Part shown: piece by piece, positions 9,819 to 19,021 of the stretch
How the letters are laid out: each line of letters starts with the position of its first letter
Position numbering within the stretch: the first letter of the stretch is position 1
Source: Bacteroidales bacterium
Lineage (GTDB): Bacteria; Bacteroidota; Bacteroidia; Bacteroidales; P3
Length of the DNA: 64,000 nucleotides
Direction of reading: 5' to 3'
Assembly (NCBI GenBank): GCA_017448185.1
Contig: JAFSLX010000070.1
Coordinates: 1-64,000 of the forward strand
Made by a program: the position numbers and the translations under genes
The notes under the pieces: generated by a model
Seen by the model: only the letters and a program-made list of their open reading frames with translations
The model's database searches: none
Told to the model about the DNA's origin: nothing

Positions 9819-10271
9819 TCATGCGGCGACAAGTGTACGGAACGACTGCAAAACAGAAATGCGCTCCAAAGCATCGGCGGGGTCAATGCCGTTTACTACA
9901 AATTCCATCCTCACCTCACGACCCTCATCCGAGAACACCATCCGGTCGGCAAGCGAACGCATGACAAAAATGCCCTCCCCTGCTCCGTCGGTTTCCGGCA
10001 GTTCACCATAACGAGCATAATCGAAACCCTTGCCCTCGTCCTTCACCGTGACAAAAACACCTCCACGGCAAGTGCCGAACATCAACGTCACCAGTTTTTC
10101 TTCAGCCGAAGCATTACCATGCACAATGGCATTCTCGACCGCTTGCAGTGTCGCCACTGAAAGCGTTGAGTAATAATTGCCCACATTGCTTTCATGGCAA
10201 AAATGGAACAACCGTTCCTCAACTTGTGGTAAATTGGCAATATTCGACTGTATAACAAAGGTTTCTGTCAT
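9819..10271 (-). CDS. RsbW-like HATPase (anti-sigma regulatory type)
   Basis: A 150-residue single-domain GHKL ATPase resembling serine kinase/anti-sigma factors such as RsbW and SpoIIAB. The N-box ATLQAVENAIVHGN and the ATP-lid motifs VKDEGKGFD and GAGEGIFVMRSLAD are clear. No partner (anti-anti-sigma STAS protein or sigma-B type factor) lies next to it, so its target is unknown. The start at 10271 (MTETFVIQS) is chosen over an upstream in-frame ATG. It sits between the DUF4175 gene and ybeY, all minus. Confidence 0.85.
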   Translation of the reverse strand: MTETFVIQSNIANLPQVEERLFHFCHESNVGNYYSTLSVATLQAVENAIVHGNASAEEKLVTLMFGTCRGGVFVTVKDEGKGFDYARYGELPETDGAGEGIFVMRSLADRMVFSDEGREVRMEFVVNGIDPADALERISVLQSFRTLVAA

Positions 10272-10363
10272 CGCACCGTAAAAATTAATCCGATGCAAAT
10301 ATACGAAAATATTTACTAACGGCTACGAAAAATGCAAAAAATGCTGAAACGGAACGCTCTCAA

Positions 10364-13300
10364 TTAACGATAAAAATAGTCGTTCACCTTGTCGCGGTAG
10401 TAGGGCGAAAGGGTAGGGGACACCGTGCGCAACTGGTCAGAAACGGGCTTCAACTGACGGTTGTATTTTTCCAACTCGGCAGGCGAAGGCTGGCTGTAGA
10501 GGTCGCCTGCCTCGCGGCTCTCACGACGCTCCTCCTTCTCACGTTCCATCTCAGCTTTCTCGTGCTGTAACAGACGGGTCATAATCTGCTGCTGGCGCTG
10601 AATGGTCTGCTGCGTGATAGTACGGTTCACCAGGTCGGTCTCCGTCTGCTCCATCTGCTTCATCATTTGGTCTATCTCCTTGGCCAACTTGCTGTTGCCA
10701 GCATTTTGCTGCTTCATCTCTTGTCCATATTCCTGCATCATGCGGCGTATCATCTCCTGCTGGGCTGCCATCTTGGCAAACTCTTCACTCATCGACTGTT
10801 GCTTGCCAATCTGGTGCCTACCATTCTGCTCTTTGCCTTGCTTGTCGAGTTGCTTCTTCAGGGCCTCCATCTGCTTGTTCAACTCCTCCTGCATCTGGCG
10901 CATCGACTTGGGCGACGGCTTCTTGCCCGGATTGTTGCACTGTTGCTGGTTTTTCCCCTTGTTTTTGCACTGTCCGCTCTTCATCTTCTGATTGTTCTGG
11001 CGCATCTGGTTCTGCATCTGGTCGAGGCTTTCGGCCAGCACCAAAGCAAGGTTGTTCAGCGAAGTCATGGCATACTGCATCGAGCGTGCCGAAGTAGTGT
11101 TACGTTGGGTTCCGTAGAAGGTCTGATTCATCTCGAGCAACCCGCTCAGCGACTTGCCCACATTCGTGTTCACCAGCCCCACTTCGCGACTGATGGCCGA
11201 GGCCACGGTCAGCTGCCGCTTGGCCATCGAACGAAGCGAATCCTCAACATTGCGGAAGTCGTCGCGCACACGGTTCTGTCTAGCTATAATGGTCTGATAT
11301 TTCGGGTCTTGAATATAGATGGCGTTCAGGTCGCCGATAAGCTCTTCCTGATTGAACGACAGGCGCACCAGATTTTTCAACAACCTTCGCACCTCTTCGG
11401 CATCCTCGGCCAAGTCCTCTTGCTCGGCCGCCACCTGGGCCTCGGCCAGAGCATCGCTCAACTGTTCCATCTCGTCGGCTGCTTGTTTCTGCTGCTTGCC
11501 CGCATCTTTGTTCTTGCCTTTCTGCAGGCTCTGCTGGGCCTCTTTCTGGCGCTGTTCCACCTTCTGCTCAAGCTCGGTGGGCACCTTGAAATCGGTCGAC
11601 GGATCGAGGTCCTTATAGTCTTTCTTTATCTGGTCGATATCCTCCTTCAGCTGCTGGAATCGGTCGTTCATCTGCTGCTGTTTTTCCTGCAGCTGCTCCT
11701 TCTGGTCCTTGCCTTTGGCGCGTTCGGTCTCCTCGGCCAGTTTGCGCTGCTCTTCGGCCAAACGGTCCATCTTCTGAATCGTCTGCTCCACCTTCTTTTC
11801 CACCTCCAGACGCTTCATCAATTCAATATTCTGGTCCAGCTGTTTCTCGAGCTCCGTATTGTCCATCTTCAACTGCTCCAACTCTTGCTGCACCTTCTTC
11901 TTGTCCATCTCCTGCATCATACGTTCTATCTCGGCCATCGTCTCCTTCATCTTCTCGTCCATCACCTCGTTCATCAGGCGGTCCAGTTCCCGCTGCTTCT
12001 CTATAAGCTGTTCACTCTGTTCGCGATATTTCTGCTCCAGACGGTTGTTCTCCTGAATCTGCTGCTGCATCTGCTTCATCATTTCGCGCACCTGCTTCTG
12101 TTTCTCGGCAATCTGTTGCAACTCCTTTTTATCCTGCCAGTTGAGCTCCTTCTTGTCCACCAGCCGACGCATCATATCGTTGATTTCCTGCTGCAGCTTC
12201 TGCAACTCGCCCATCTGCACCTCGGCACTCTGGCGCACATCGCTGCTGCTCTGTTCCAGCATGCGGTCGAGCTCTTCCTCCGACGGAATCTTTATCTCAA
12301 ACTGCTGCGAACGGGCTGTCTTGGGGCCATGGATGGCATCGTTGTCGCTCACCTCGAACCAATAGGTCAGCTCGTCGCCCGGGGACAGAATCAGCTCGGC
12401 CGTGTTGAACGAGAAGAAGAACTCCTGCGACGCCTGCCCGTTAAGGGCAATTTCGGCCTCGCTGACGGCGTTTCGGGTCGTGTCCGAGGTATTGACCGTC
12501 CGATGCACAAAAACAAGCCGTGTGAAGCCGTAATCATCTTTTATACGACCATGAAACAGCCGACGGTCGGGATGCAGCGAATCAATCACCTCGTCGACCA
12601 CTATCAGCGGCACCGCATCGGCTATCGCTGTGAGGGCATACTTCAGCGTGTCGGACCAATGAGGAATGCCTGACAGGGCATAAGCAACCTTGCTGACACA
12701 GAAGGCATAGTCGGTATTTTGCATCACCCGGCGGCTCACCTCCACGCGCCCGTTGCCGTCCACCGCATTTTCCACTTTCCATTTTCCGCCTTCCACTTCA
12801 AAATGCAGCGAGTCGGCATCCTGCGTCTGGAACAGCCAGCGCACCGTCGTGCCCTCGGGCACTGCCGCGTCGCCCAGGTTCACCAGCGTCTCGCTTTCGC
12901 GGCCCGTATAGGCAGGGTAGGAGAGGACCATGCGGAACGACAACACCGTCGGATTCGGCAACACCTCAATCCTGTACTCGGCCGACGTCACACCGCCACC
13001 CTCCATCACGAACGTCTGCGACCGCTGCAACTTGCTGAACTGGTAGGCAAACTCTCCATTTCCGGTCTGCTGCATGCGGTAGCGCTTGCCGTCAAGCACG
13101 ATGTTCACCTCGGCCGGCACCGCATCGCCCTCGGCCACAGCCTCGAGCCGATAGTCGCTGCCTTGCTGCGCCGTGAGGTCATCGTTCAGCACACGGAAAT
13201 GGAACGGTGCCGGACGCTCGTAGACCGTCTGGTAGTTCACAATGCGTTTCGACGGCTCGGTGACCGTCTGCGGAGCCAAAATCAGCAACAAAACCAGTGC

Positions 13301-13795
13301 CACCAACGGCGGCAGGGCATACTTCAGATAACGGCGGTTACCCTTCAGGTTGATAGCGCTCAGGAAAGGCACCGGCCGCAACTGAGCCGTCTTCTGCTCG
13401 ATAGCAGCCAGCAGCAAATCCGAATTCTCGGTTCCCAACTCCGAACCATCCATCAACTGCAGCAGGTTCAGCAGCTTGTCGTCCACCTCGGGGAAATGCT
13501 GTCCTATGATGCGGGCGGCCTCCTCGTGGCCGATGCGGCGGCCCACGCCGTACATCTTCAGCAGCGGCCTTACCACGAGCCATGCCGTCACCGCCGCCAC
13601 CGCCGCCAGGCCAATCCAGAAAATAAGCCCGCGGCCTAACGGCGAAAGCCAGCCGAAATGCTCCAGCAGCACCGCCGCAAGATAAAGCCCCACCACGATG
13701 CCCACGGCATACAGCACACCGCGTATCAGGAGGTTCTTGTAATACTTCCTGACAAAGGCATCAAGCGCCGACAATATGTCCTGGTTTGGTTTCAT
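10364..13795 (-). CDS. DUF4175-family giant coiled-coil membrane protein
   Basis: A 1143-residue protein of a Bacteroidetes family annotated DUF4175. Two or three hydrophobic segments occur in the first ~170 residues (GVLYAVGIVVGLYLAAVLL; GLIFWIGLAAVAAVTAWLVV; YALPPLVALVLLLILAP), then a ~350-residue region likely to be beta-rich, then a very long Gln/Glu/Lys-rich coiled coil (about residues 500-1130). It probably sits in the inner membrane with the coil as a scaffold; the function is unknown. The start at 13795 (MKPNQDILSALDAF) is preferred to an ATG eight codons upstream. An open frame of over 660 codons on the opposite strand is a shadow of the coiled-coil codons. Confidence 0.85.
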   Translation of the reverse strand: MKPNQDILSALDAFVRKYYKNLLIRGVLYAVGIVVGLYLAAVLLEHFGWLSPLGRGLIFWIGLAAVAAVTAWLVVRPLLKMYGVGRRIGHEEAARIIGQHFPEVDDKLLNLLQLMDGSELGTENSDLLLAAIEQKTAQLRPVPFLSAINLKGNRRYLKYALPPLVALVLLLILAPQTVTEPSKRIVNYQTVYERPAPFHFRVLNDDLTAQQGSDYRLEAVAEGDAVPAEVNIVLDGKRYRMQQTGNGEFAYQFSKLQRSQTFVMEGGGVTSAEYRIEVLPNPTVLSFRMVLSYPAYTGRESETLVNLGDAAVPEGTTVRWLFQTQDADSLHFEVEGGKWKVENAVDGNGRVEVSRRVMQNTDYAFCVSKVAYALSGIPHWSDTLKYALTAIADAVPLIVVDEVIDSLHPDRRLFHGRIKDDYGFTRLVFVHRTVNTSDTTRNAVSEAEIALNGQASQEFFFSFNTAELILSPGDELTYWFEVSDNDAIHGPKTARSQQFEIKIPSEEELDRMLEQSSSDVRQSAEVQMGELQKLQQEINDMMRRLVDKKELNWQDKKELQQIAEKQKQVREMMKQMQQQIQENNRLEQKYREQSEQLIEKQRELDRLMNEVMDEKMKETMAEIERMMQEMDKKKVQQELEQLKMDNTELEKQLDQNIELMKRLEVEKKVEQTIQKMDRLAEEQRKLAEETERAKGKDQKEQLQEKQQQMNDRFQQLKEDIDQIKKDYKDLDPSTDFKVPTELEQKVEQRQKEAQQSLQKGKNKDAGKQQKQAADEMEQLSDALAEAQVAAEQEDLAEDAEEVRRLLKNLVRLSFNQEELIGDLNAIYIQDPKYQTIIARQNRVRDDFRNVEDSLRSMAKRQLTVASAISREVGLVNTNVGKSLSGLLEMNQTFYGTQRNTTSARSMQYAMTSLNNLALVLAESLDQMQNQMRQNNQKMKSGQCKNKGKNQQQCNNPGKKPSPKSMRQMQEELNKQMEALKKQLDKQGKEQNGRHQIGKQQSMSEEFAKMAAQQEMIRRMMQEYGQEMKQQNAGNSKLAKEIDQMMKQMEQTETDLVNRTITQQTIQRQQQIMTRLLQHEKAEMEREKEERRESREAGDLYSQPSPAELEKYNRQLKPVSDQLRTVSPTLSPYYRDKVNDYFYR

Positions 13796-13932
13796 GCAAT
13801 TAAAGATAACGCACGCCAATACTTTTTATTGTATATCCACCATGTCCTAACTTTAATATGCAAATTCAACATTGTGAAAAACAATACAATATCATTTTTT
13901 ATATCAAATACGGCTGTGGGCAGCCTGTCATA

Positions 13933-14016
13933 CCGATGCTCGGCCGTTGTCCAGTCGTTGTTCAGTGTTTGACTGAACAACGACTGAACAACGACTGGAC
14001 AACGGCCGAGCATCGG
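13933..14016. repeat. Hairpin repeat copy 2 (11-bp unit)
   Basis: Near-perfect palindrome with arms of about 33 bp, from CCGATGCTCGGCC on the left to its complement on the right, containing the CGTTGTTCAGT unit. It lies between the divergent DUF4175 and SDR genes, 22 bases before the SDR promoter, so it is not a terminator. Confidence 0.92.
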
Positions 14017-14038
14017 GCACTGAGGAAACGAAAAAATA

Positions 14039-14070
14039 TTTGGCTGTTCTGGATTTCTTTCGTACTTTTG
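14039..14070 (+). promoter_or_regulatory. Bacteroidetes-type promoter before the SDR gene
   Basis: TTTG at 14039-14042 and TACTTTTG at 14063-14070 with a 20-base spacer. The predicted transcript start near 14077 favours the ATG at 14091 over the one at 14079 as the translation start. Confidence 0.75.
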
Positions 14071-14090
14071 CAACCAAAATGCAACGCAAC

Positions 14091-14894
14091 ATGGAGAACA
14101 AGACAATCATCATTACAGGTGCCTCGTCGGGCTTCGGCAAGGCTACAGCCGAGATGCTTTCGCAGCAGGGACACACCGTCTACGGCCTCTGCCGCCGGGC
14201 TATGCAGGACGGCGCAGTACGCTACCGCCAATGCGATGTGCGCAACCGCGAACAGATACGCGCCGTGGTGGCCGAAATCGTCAAGGAGCAGGGCAGGGTG
14301 GACGTGCTGGTGAACAACGCCGGTATGGGTATCGGCGGCGCGCTGGAGCTGGCCACCGAGGAGGAGATAGACCTGCAGATGGGCACCAACTTCATGGGCT
14401 GCGTCAACATGTGCCAGGCCGTGCTGCCTTATATGCGCAAGGAACGCAAGGGTAAGATTATCAACCTCAGTTCGATAGGCGGGGTGATGGGCCTGCCGTA
14501 CCAAGGCTTCTACTCGGCCTCGAAGTTCGCCATCGAGGGCTTCACCGAGGCGTTGGCTGCCGAGGTGCGGGGCTTTGGCATCAGGGTGTGCATGGTAGAG
14601 CCGGGCGACTTCGCCACAGGCTTCACCGGCAGCCGCAAGAACAGCCAAGCCACCATGGACGACCCCGACTATGGCCCCATCTTCCGTCGCTCGTTGGCCA
14701 TCATCGAGAAGGAGGAAAACGGTGGCCTGAAGCCCGAAGTGCTGGCCCGCCGCATAGTGAAACTGGTCGAGCAAAAGCGCCCCCCGCTGCGCAACGTGGT
14801 GGCCAACCTCGAGCAGTGGCTCTCGGTGGTCATCAAGCGCGTGCTGACCGGCAACCAGATGGTCGGCATATTGCGCGACTACTACAAAAGCTAA
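14091..14894 (+). CDS. Short-chain dehydrogenase/reductase
   Basis: A 267-residue classical SDR. The cofactor motif TGASSGFG occupies residues 9-16, NNAG follows, then the catalytic Ser-Tyr-Lys set in INLSSIGG and YSASK. Specificity cannot be read, but the length and sequence fit the large group acting on alcohols, ketones or lipids. Its end overlaps the end of a convergent gene by four bases. Confidence 0.88.
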   Translation: MENKTIIITGASSGFGKATAEMLSQQGHTVYGLCRRAMQDGAVRYRQCDVRNREQIRAVVAEIVKEQGRVDVLVNNAGMGIGGALELATEEEIDLQMGTNFMGCVNMCQAVLPYMRKERKGKIINLSSIGGVMGLPYQGFYSASKFAIEGFTEALAAEVRGFGIRVCMVEPGDFATGFTGSRKNSQATMDDPDYGPIFRRSLAIIEKEENGGLKPEVLARRIVKLVEQKRPPLRNVVANLEQWLSVVIKRVLTGNQMVGILRDYYKS

Positions 14895-15562
14895 TCTTTT
14901 TTGCTTACAGTATCGGCCGGTGCAGGAATAAAGACATCGAGGATACGGCCATAAAGGAGCAACTCGTTTTTCATGTCGCTATTCTTCCAGCTGACCTCAA
15001 GACCCGGACAGACGAGGAAGAGGGAGGCAAGGATTGCGCTTGCTTTACCTCCCGAGAAATCTTCACTGGCATCGCCGGCAAGCTCTATTTGACCACTGAA
15101 ATTCCAAAGTCTATGGTCGTTGGGGCTTGTTATCAGCAGTCCCAGACCGTAAAGCAGATTTTTCCTGGCGCTGACGGAAACAGGGCGCAGCTGAACCAGA
15201 CCGCCAACTGAAATGGCCGGCAGCGTGGAAAAGCCACCTGTCGGTGGCTGGATGACGCTGCGCACCATGGTGTTGCGCGAAAGCCGCAAACCCTTGACAC
15301 ACATCAAGGTGTCGCCAAACTGGGTGACAAGGAATGTGTAGTCGCCCGCCACGACAGGCGGCAGGGAGTAGTTGCCGCCGTAGTCGCTGATGCCTGAAGC
15401 CCAGCAAATGCCGTCCTTGATTAAATGTACTTTGCACAGGGGCAGTACATTGTCGTCGACCCCATTGACTACGGTGCCTATCACCGTCAGGCTGTCGGCC
15501 TGCGCATAAGCGTGGACTGATGGCAGAAAAGACAGAAGCAGGATAAATGCGCGGTACTTCAT
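14891..15562 (-). CDS. Secreted protein with carboxypeptidase-regulatory-like domain
   Basis: A 223-residue protein with a signal peptide (MKYRAFILLLSFLPSVHAYA) and an N-terminal Ig-like fold of the carboxypeptidase-regulatory type: ADSLTVIGTVV, GISDYGGNYSLPPV, GDYTFLVTQFGD. The C-terminal half is unfamiliar. It lies 12 bases downstream of the membrane-anchored sigma factor and is almost certainly cotranscribed, so it may be its periplasmic partner; that is inference. Confidence 0.7.
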   Translation of the reverse strand: MKYRAFILLLSFLPSVHAYAQADSLTVIGTVVNGVDDNVLPLCKVHLIKDGICWASGISDYGGNYSLPPVVAGDYTFLVTQFGDTLMCVKGLRLSRNTMVRSVIQPPTGGFSTLPAISVGGLVQLRPVSVSARKNLLYGLGLLITSPNDHRLWNFSGQIELAGDASEDFSGGKASAILASLFLVCPGLEVSWKNSDMKNELLLYGRILDVFIPAPADTVSKKD

Positions 15563-15574
15563 GGTATGTAAGTA

Positions 15575-16558
15575 TTACAAATTCAGCACAAAGTGGAGAG
15601 TGTCGCCAATCTGGAGGGTGTAGCAATGTTCTGTGAGAATAGAACCGGAACTGGGAAGGAGATTGAAGGTGCTGATGCCGAAACACTCTTGCGTGGCCAC
15701 TAACAGACCGGACGAATGGCGAAGCGTCACACGTTCGCCATGCAGACCACTGATAGTGAGCCGTCGACCGTTGACAACGATAGTGATGGGTGGCTTGATC
15801 TGGAGTGGGGGAGGGGTCTCGTCGAGAGTGGGGAAGAGTAGCGTGCTTTCCAAATGTTCCATAGTAGGCAAGAGCACTTGCATAACCGCTTGCGGTTCAG
15901 GCTCTATCCCATTTGTAGAAACACTGACTGTGTCGACAGGCACAGGGTGCGGTTCGACGGATTCCACCACGGTGTCCACCTCGGTGTCCACCTCGGCAGT
16001 ACGGAGCAAGAACGAGGGTCGCCACTGCGGCACCACAGCGACGGCCAGCGACGAGGTGGCCAGCAAAGCCAGCAGTACCAATACCGCACGACGCAGTTTT
16101 AAGACAGCACGATGCATTCGTTGGTAGACCGCATCGCGACTAAGACCCATTTTTTCGGCAATCTCGTCCCCTTCATATCCCTCCATCTGCAGGCGAATCA
16201 TCTGTTGTTCGTCGGGGCTGAGATATGCCATTAAATGGTCTAATTCCTCCTTCTCACAGCCCGAATCGGTGGCAGATAGGAATTCTGCCATCTCGGGAGT
16301 CAAAGGCAGCTCTGTAAGGTGCTTTTTGCGGTGCAGGTGGTCGAGGGTGGTGCGAGTCATCCATCGTACCCATGCCCGTTCTTCGCGAGGTGTGGAATTG
16401 GGACGCAAGCTATCAAAACCAAGCCACAACACAATCGCAACCTCCTGTATCAGATCGCGACTGCGTTCGTAGTTGCCCTTTGCCCTGACCCAACACATGT
16501 GCCATATCAACGGACGGTACCGGTTGAGCAATTCAGTAAAAGCTTTGTTACGTTCCAT
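15575..16558 (-). CDS. Membrane-anchored ECF sigma factor with T9SS-sorting-domain-like tail
   Basis: A 327-residue protein. Residues 8-80 form sigma region 2 (RSRDLIQEVAIVLW) and 105-157 region 4 (YLSPDEQQMIRLQMEGYEGDE and a helix-turn-helix ending VYQRMHRAVLKLRR). A transmembrane helix (158-176) follows with no linker, then an acidic/Pro-rich spacer, then residues 258-327 (VNGRRLTISGLHGERVTL..., SSGLLVATQ..., FNLLPSSG..., YTLQIGD) that resemble a T9SS type-A C-terminal sorting domain such as that of the BspA-like protein in this window. The sigma domains would face the cytoplasm and the tail the periplasm. Normal ECF factors are about 160-200 residues with a separate membrane anti-sigma. 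The pairing with a secreted partner gene suggests a surface-sensing switch; mechanism unknown. Confidence 0.75.
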   Translation of the reverse strand: MERNKAFTELLNRYRPLIWHMCWVRAKGNYERSRDLIQEVAIVLWLGFDSLRPNSTPREERAWVRWMTRTTLDHLHRKKHLTELPLTPEMAEFLSATDSGCEKEELDHLMAYLSPDEQQMIRLQMEGYEGDEIAEKMGLSRDAVYQRMHRAVLKLRRAVLVLLALLATSSLAVAVVPQWRPSFLLRTAEVDTEVDTVVESVEPHPVPVDTVSVSTNGIEPEPQAVMQVLLPTMEHLESTLLFPTLDETPPPLQIKPPITIVVNGRRLTISGLHGERVTLRHSSGLLVATQECFGISTFNLLPSSGSILTEHCYTLQIGDTLHFVLNL

Positions 16559-16608
16559 TCGACAATATAATACCCACTTTTTTCCCTAAATCTGACATCG
16601 CCCTATAA

Positions 16609-16642
16609 AAAAAGAGCCTTTTTTGACGAAAAAGCTCTTTTT
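16609..16642 (-). terminator. Terminator after the acyltransferase-like gene
   Basis: Stem AAAAAGAGC / GCTCTTTTT around a 16-base loop, just downstream of the minus-strand gene ending at 16663. The A-rich left arm supplies the U-tract on the minus strand. It separates the sphingolipid pair from the sigma-factor operon. Confidence 0.7.
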
Positions 16643-16662
16643 ATGACTTAAAATGAATGTGT

Positions 16663-17778
16663 TTAGAGAGGTTTGGCAAAGACAGCACGCTGCATCAGAG
16701 GCGTAGTGTGGTACTGTGTCTCCCATATTTTAACGGCCTCGTTGCCCATAATCTGCGGATTGGTGTAGGCTGTGTGGACTCCGAAGCGGATGGCGGCTTC
16801 GTTCATGTCGCTGTAATAAATGCTGTGCACACCGCGTTTCTGCCATTCGGGCAGCACACCGTTAAGCAGCAGGTCGATGGTGTCGAAATGCTTCAGGGCA
16901 TGTAGGATATGGTACCATCCGAAAGGGAAGAGCTTGCCGTTGGCCTTCTTATAGGCCTTAGTGAGATCGGGGATGCTGAGGCCGAAAGCCACCAGCTTAT
17001 CGTTTTCGTCGACCACAAACTGGACGAAATCCAAGTTAACGAAGGGGAAATACTCGTCGATGTAGACCTTGATTTCCTTCTCGGTCATGGGCACAAAGTC
17101 GTAGAGGTCGGCAAAACTCTCGTTGATGGCGTGGAAGAACTGCCAAGCATAAGGAATGAGTTCCTTGCGGTGTTTCACCTTAACCAAATGCAGGTGGTAC
17201 TTCTCCATGATGAGCTTGTTGAGGCGTGCCACCTTGTCGGGCACAGGCTGATTGGCCTGCATGGAGTATTGTTGCCATTTGCATTTGATTTCGTAGCCTG
17301 CACGTTCGATGAAACGCACATAATACTCAGGATTGTAAAGGGTGGAAGTATTCTGGCGGGCATCGAAGTTGTCGATGGCCCAGCATTCTTTATCCATGTC
17401 GGTGAATCCAAAAGGCCCTTCGATTTCTTCCATTCCGTTGCGACGACCATATTCCATCACCTTGTTGAGCAGGGCGGTGAAGACATCATAATCTTCGATA
17501 AAGTCGAACCATCCAAAGCGGACAGCCTTTTTGTGCCAGTGTTCGTTGACAGTGCGGTTGATGATAGCGGCCACGCGCCCAACCACTTTGCCATCGCGAT
17601 AGGCCAAATAGAGTTCACGCGAACAATGCTCCAACGAGGGATTCTTGTCGGTGAGAAGGTTAATTTCGTCGAAATCAAGTGCAGGGATGTAGCTCGGTAC
17701 ATCCTTGAAAAGCTTGTTGGGGAAAGAAATGAACTTTCGCAGTTCGCGGCGATTCTCTACAGTTTTAACGGTAATCAT
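16663..17778 (-). CDS. GNAT-like protein next to serine palmitoyltransferase
   Basis: A 371-residue cytoplasmic protein with GNAT-like features: LYLAYRDGKVVGRVAAIINR near residue 60 matches the strand before an acetyl-CoA loop, and a second half includes VDENDKLVAFGLSIPDL. Proteins of this type are usually called N-acetyltransferases. Its ATG overlaps the spt stop (ATGA), so they form one transcript. From this coupling I infer a role in sphingolipid or aminolipid synthesis, perhaps acyl transfer, but the substrate is unproven. Confidence 0.7.
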   Translation of the reverse strand: MITVKTVENRRELRKFISFPNKLFKDVPSYIPALDFDEINLLTDKNPSLEHCSRELYLAYRDGKVVGRVAAIINRTVNEHWHKKAVRFGWFDFIEDYDVFTALLNKVMEYGRRNGMEEIEGPFGFTDMDKECWAIDNFDARQNTSTLYNPEYYVRFIERAGYEIKCKWQQYSMQANQPVPDKVARLNKLIMEKYHLHLVKVKHRKELIPYAWQFFHAINESFADLYDFVPMTEKEIKVYIDEYFPFVNLDFVQFVVDENDKLVAFGLSIPDLTKAYKKANGKLFPFGWYHILHALKHFDTIDLLLNGVLPEWQKRGVHSIYYSDMNEAAIRFGVHTAYTNPQIMGNEAVKIWETQYHTTPLMQRAVFAKPL

Positions 17779-18965
17779 AATACCTCTAATTTCTTGAAAG
17801 CCTTGTAAATCTTATCCACAGCAATGTCGATTTGCTCATGGGTGTGCGTAGCCATAAGGGCCACACGGATAAGGGTCTCGTCGCTGGGCACAGCAGGAGC
17901 AATGACTGGGGTGACGAAGACACCGTCGACCAGCAGGTCGTGGGTAATGGTGAAAGTCTTGTTGTTGTCGCGGATAAAGAGCGGAATGATGGGGGTCTGG
18001 GTGTTACCAACTTCAAATCCTAAATCCTTGAAGGCCTTGAAAGCATAGCGTTGGTTGTCCCAAAGACTGGCGTTGCGTTCGGGTTCACTGCGCATGATAT
18101 GCAGTGCTTCGAGCACCGATGCGGTACTGGCCGGTGTGATACTGGCCGTGAAGATGTAGGGGCGCACGCTGTGTTTCATCCAGTTGATGGTCTCCTTGTC
18201 GGCAGCGATAAAACCTCCCACCGATGCGAGGCTCTTGCTAAAGGTGCCCATCACCAGTTCAACGTCTTTCAGCTTGCCATAATGGTCGCAGGTGCCACGT
18301 CCTTCGCGGCCAAAAACACCGAGACCGTGGGCCTCGTCGACCATCAGCGTGGCATTGTATTTATTGCAGATATCAACCATTTTGTCGACATGGGCCACGT
18401 CGCCTTCCATCGAAAAAACACCGTCGGTGACCACCAGCTTGGAGGCCTCGAGCGGTACCTTGGATAGCACACGCTCAAGGTCAACCATGTCGTTGTGCTT
18501 GTATTTCTGCGTGTTTGCGTAAGTGATAAGTTTGCCTTCCATGATAGAGGCATGGTCGCGCTCGTCGTAGAAGAGATAGTCACCACGCGAAACCACATCC
18601 GGAATGACTCCACTATTGGCCAAGAATCCTGCCGAGAAAAGCATTACACCATCTTTACCAAGGAATTCGGCCAGTTCATCCTGAAGTTGGATATGAATGT
18701 CAAGCGTACCATTAAGGAAGGGCGAACCGGCGCAACCGGTGCCATACTTGTCAATGGCTCTTTTTGCCGCCTCTTTCAGACGCGGGTCATTGGTAAGACC
18801 GAGATAACTGTTCGATCCGAACATCAGTATAGGATGTTCGAAACCTTTGACATAAACTTCGGTATTCTGTTCACTGCAGATAGGGGTAAAATAAGGATAA
18901 ATTCCAGCGGCTTTCGCCTCTTGCGGAACCGTGTATTGGGCTAACTTTTGCTGTAGCGGTTTCAT
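17775..18965 (-). CDS. spt: Serine palmitoyltransferase (sphingolipid synthesis)
   Basis: A 396-residue PLP enzyme of the alpha-oxoamine synthase family, which joins L-serine and a fatty acyl-CoA to give 3-ketosphinganine. PLP Lys is Lys244 in TFSKSLASVGGF; DEAHGLGVFG holds Asp210 and His213; His138 in RDHAS stacks on the cofactor. The start MKPLQQKLAQYT and length match Bacteroides/Porphyromonas serine palmitoyltransferases rather than biotin or threonine enzymes of the family, but paralogues such as 2-amino-3-ketobutyrate ligase are close. Coupled to the GNAT-like gene. Confidence 0.88.
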   Translation of the reverse strand: MKPLQQKLAQYTVPQEAKAAGIYPYFTPICSEQNTEVYVKGFEHPILMFGSNSYLGLTNDPRLKEAAKRAIDKYGTGCAGSPFLNGTLDIHIQLQDELAEFLGKDGVMLFSAGFLANSGVIPDVVSRGDYLFYDERDHASIMEGKLITYANTQKYKHNDMVDLERVLSKVPLEASKLVVTDGVFSMEGDVAHVDKMVDICNKYNATLMVDEAHGLGVFGREGRGTCDHYGKLKDVELVMGTFSKSLASVGGFIAADKETINWMKHSVRPYIFTASITPASTASVLEALHIMRSEPERNASLWDNQRYAFKAFKDLGFEVGNTQTPIIPLFIRDNNKTFTITHDLLVDGVFVTPVIAPAVPSDETLIRVALMATHTHEQIDIAVDKIYKAFKKLEVL

Positions 18966-19021
18966 ATATTTATTAATTTTTCAAACTGCAAAATAACAAA
19001 AAATTTCTTAAATCTTAAAAA

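Noticed and set aside
10667..12673. 668-codon plus-strand ORF
   Set aside because: It is antisense to the Gln/Glu/Lys-rich coiled coil of the DUF4175 protein; such codons give few antisense stops and Leu/His-rich sequence.
13792..14176. Short ORFs across hairpin repeat copy 2
   Set aside because: They read through the repeat; similar peptide strings (CSVVVQSLFS) appear at every repeat copy, showing they come from the DNA repeat.
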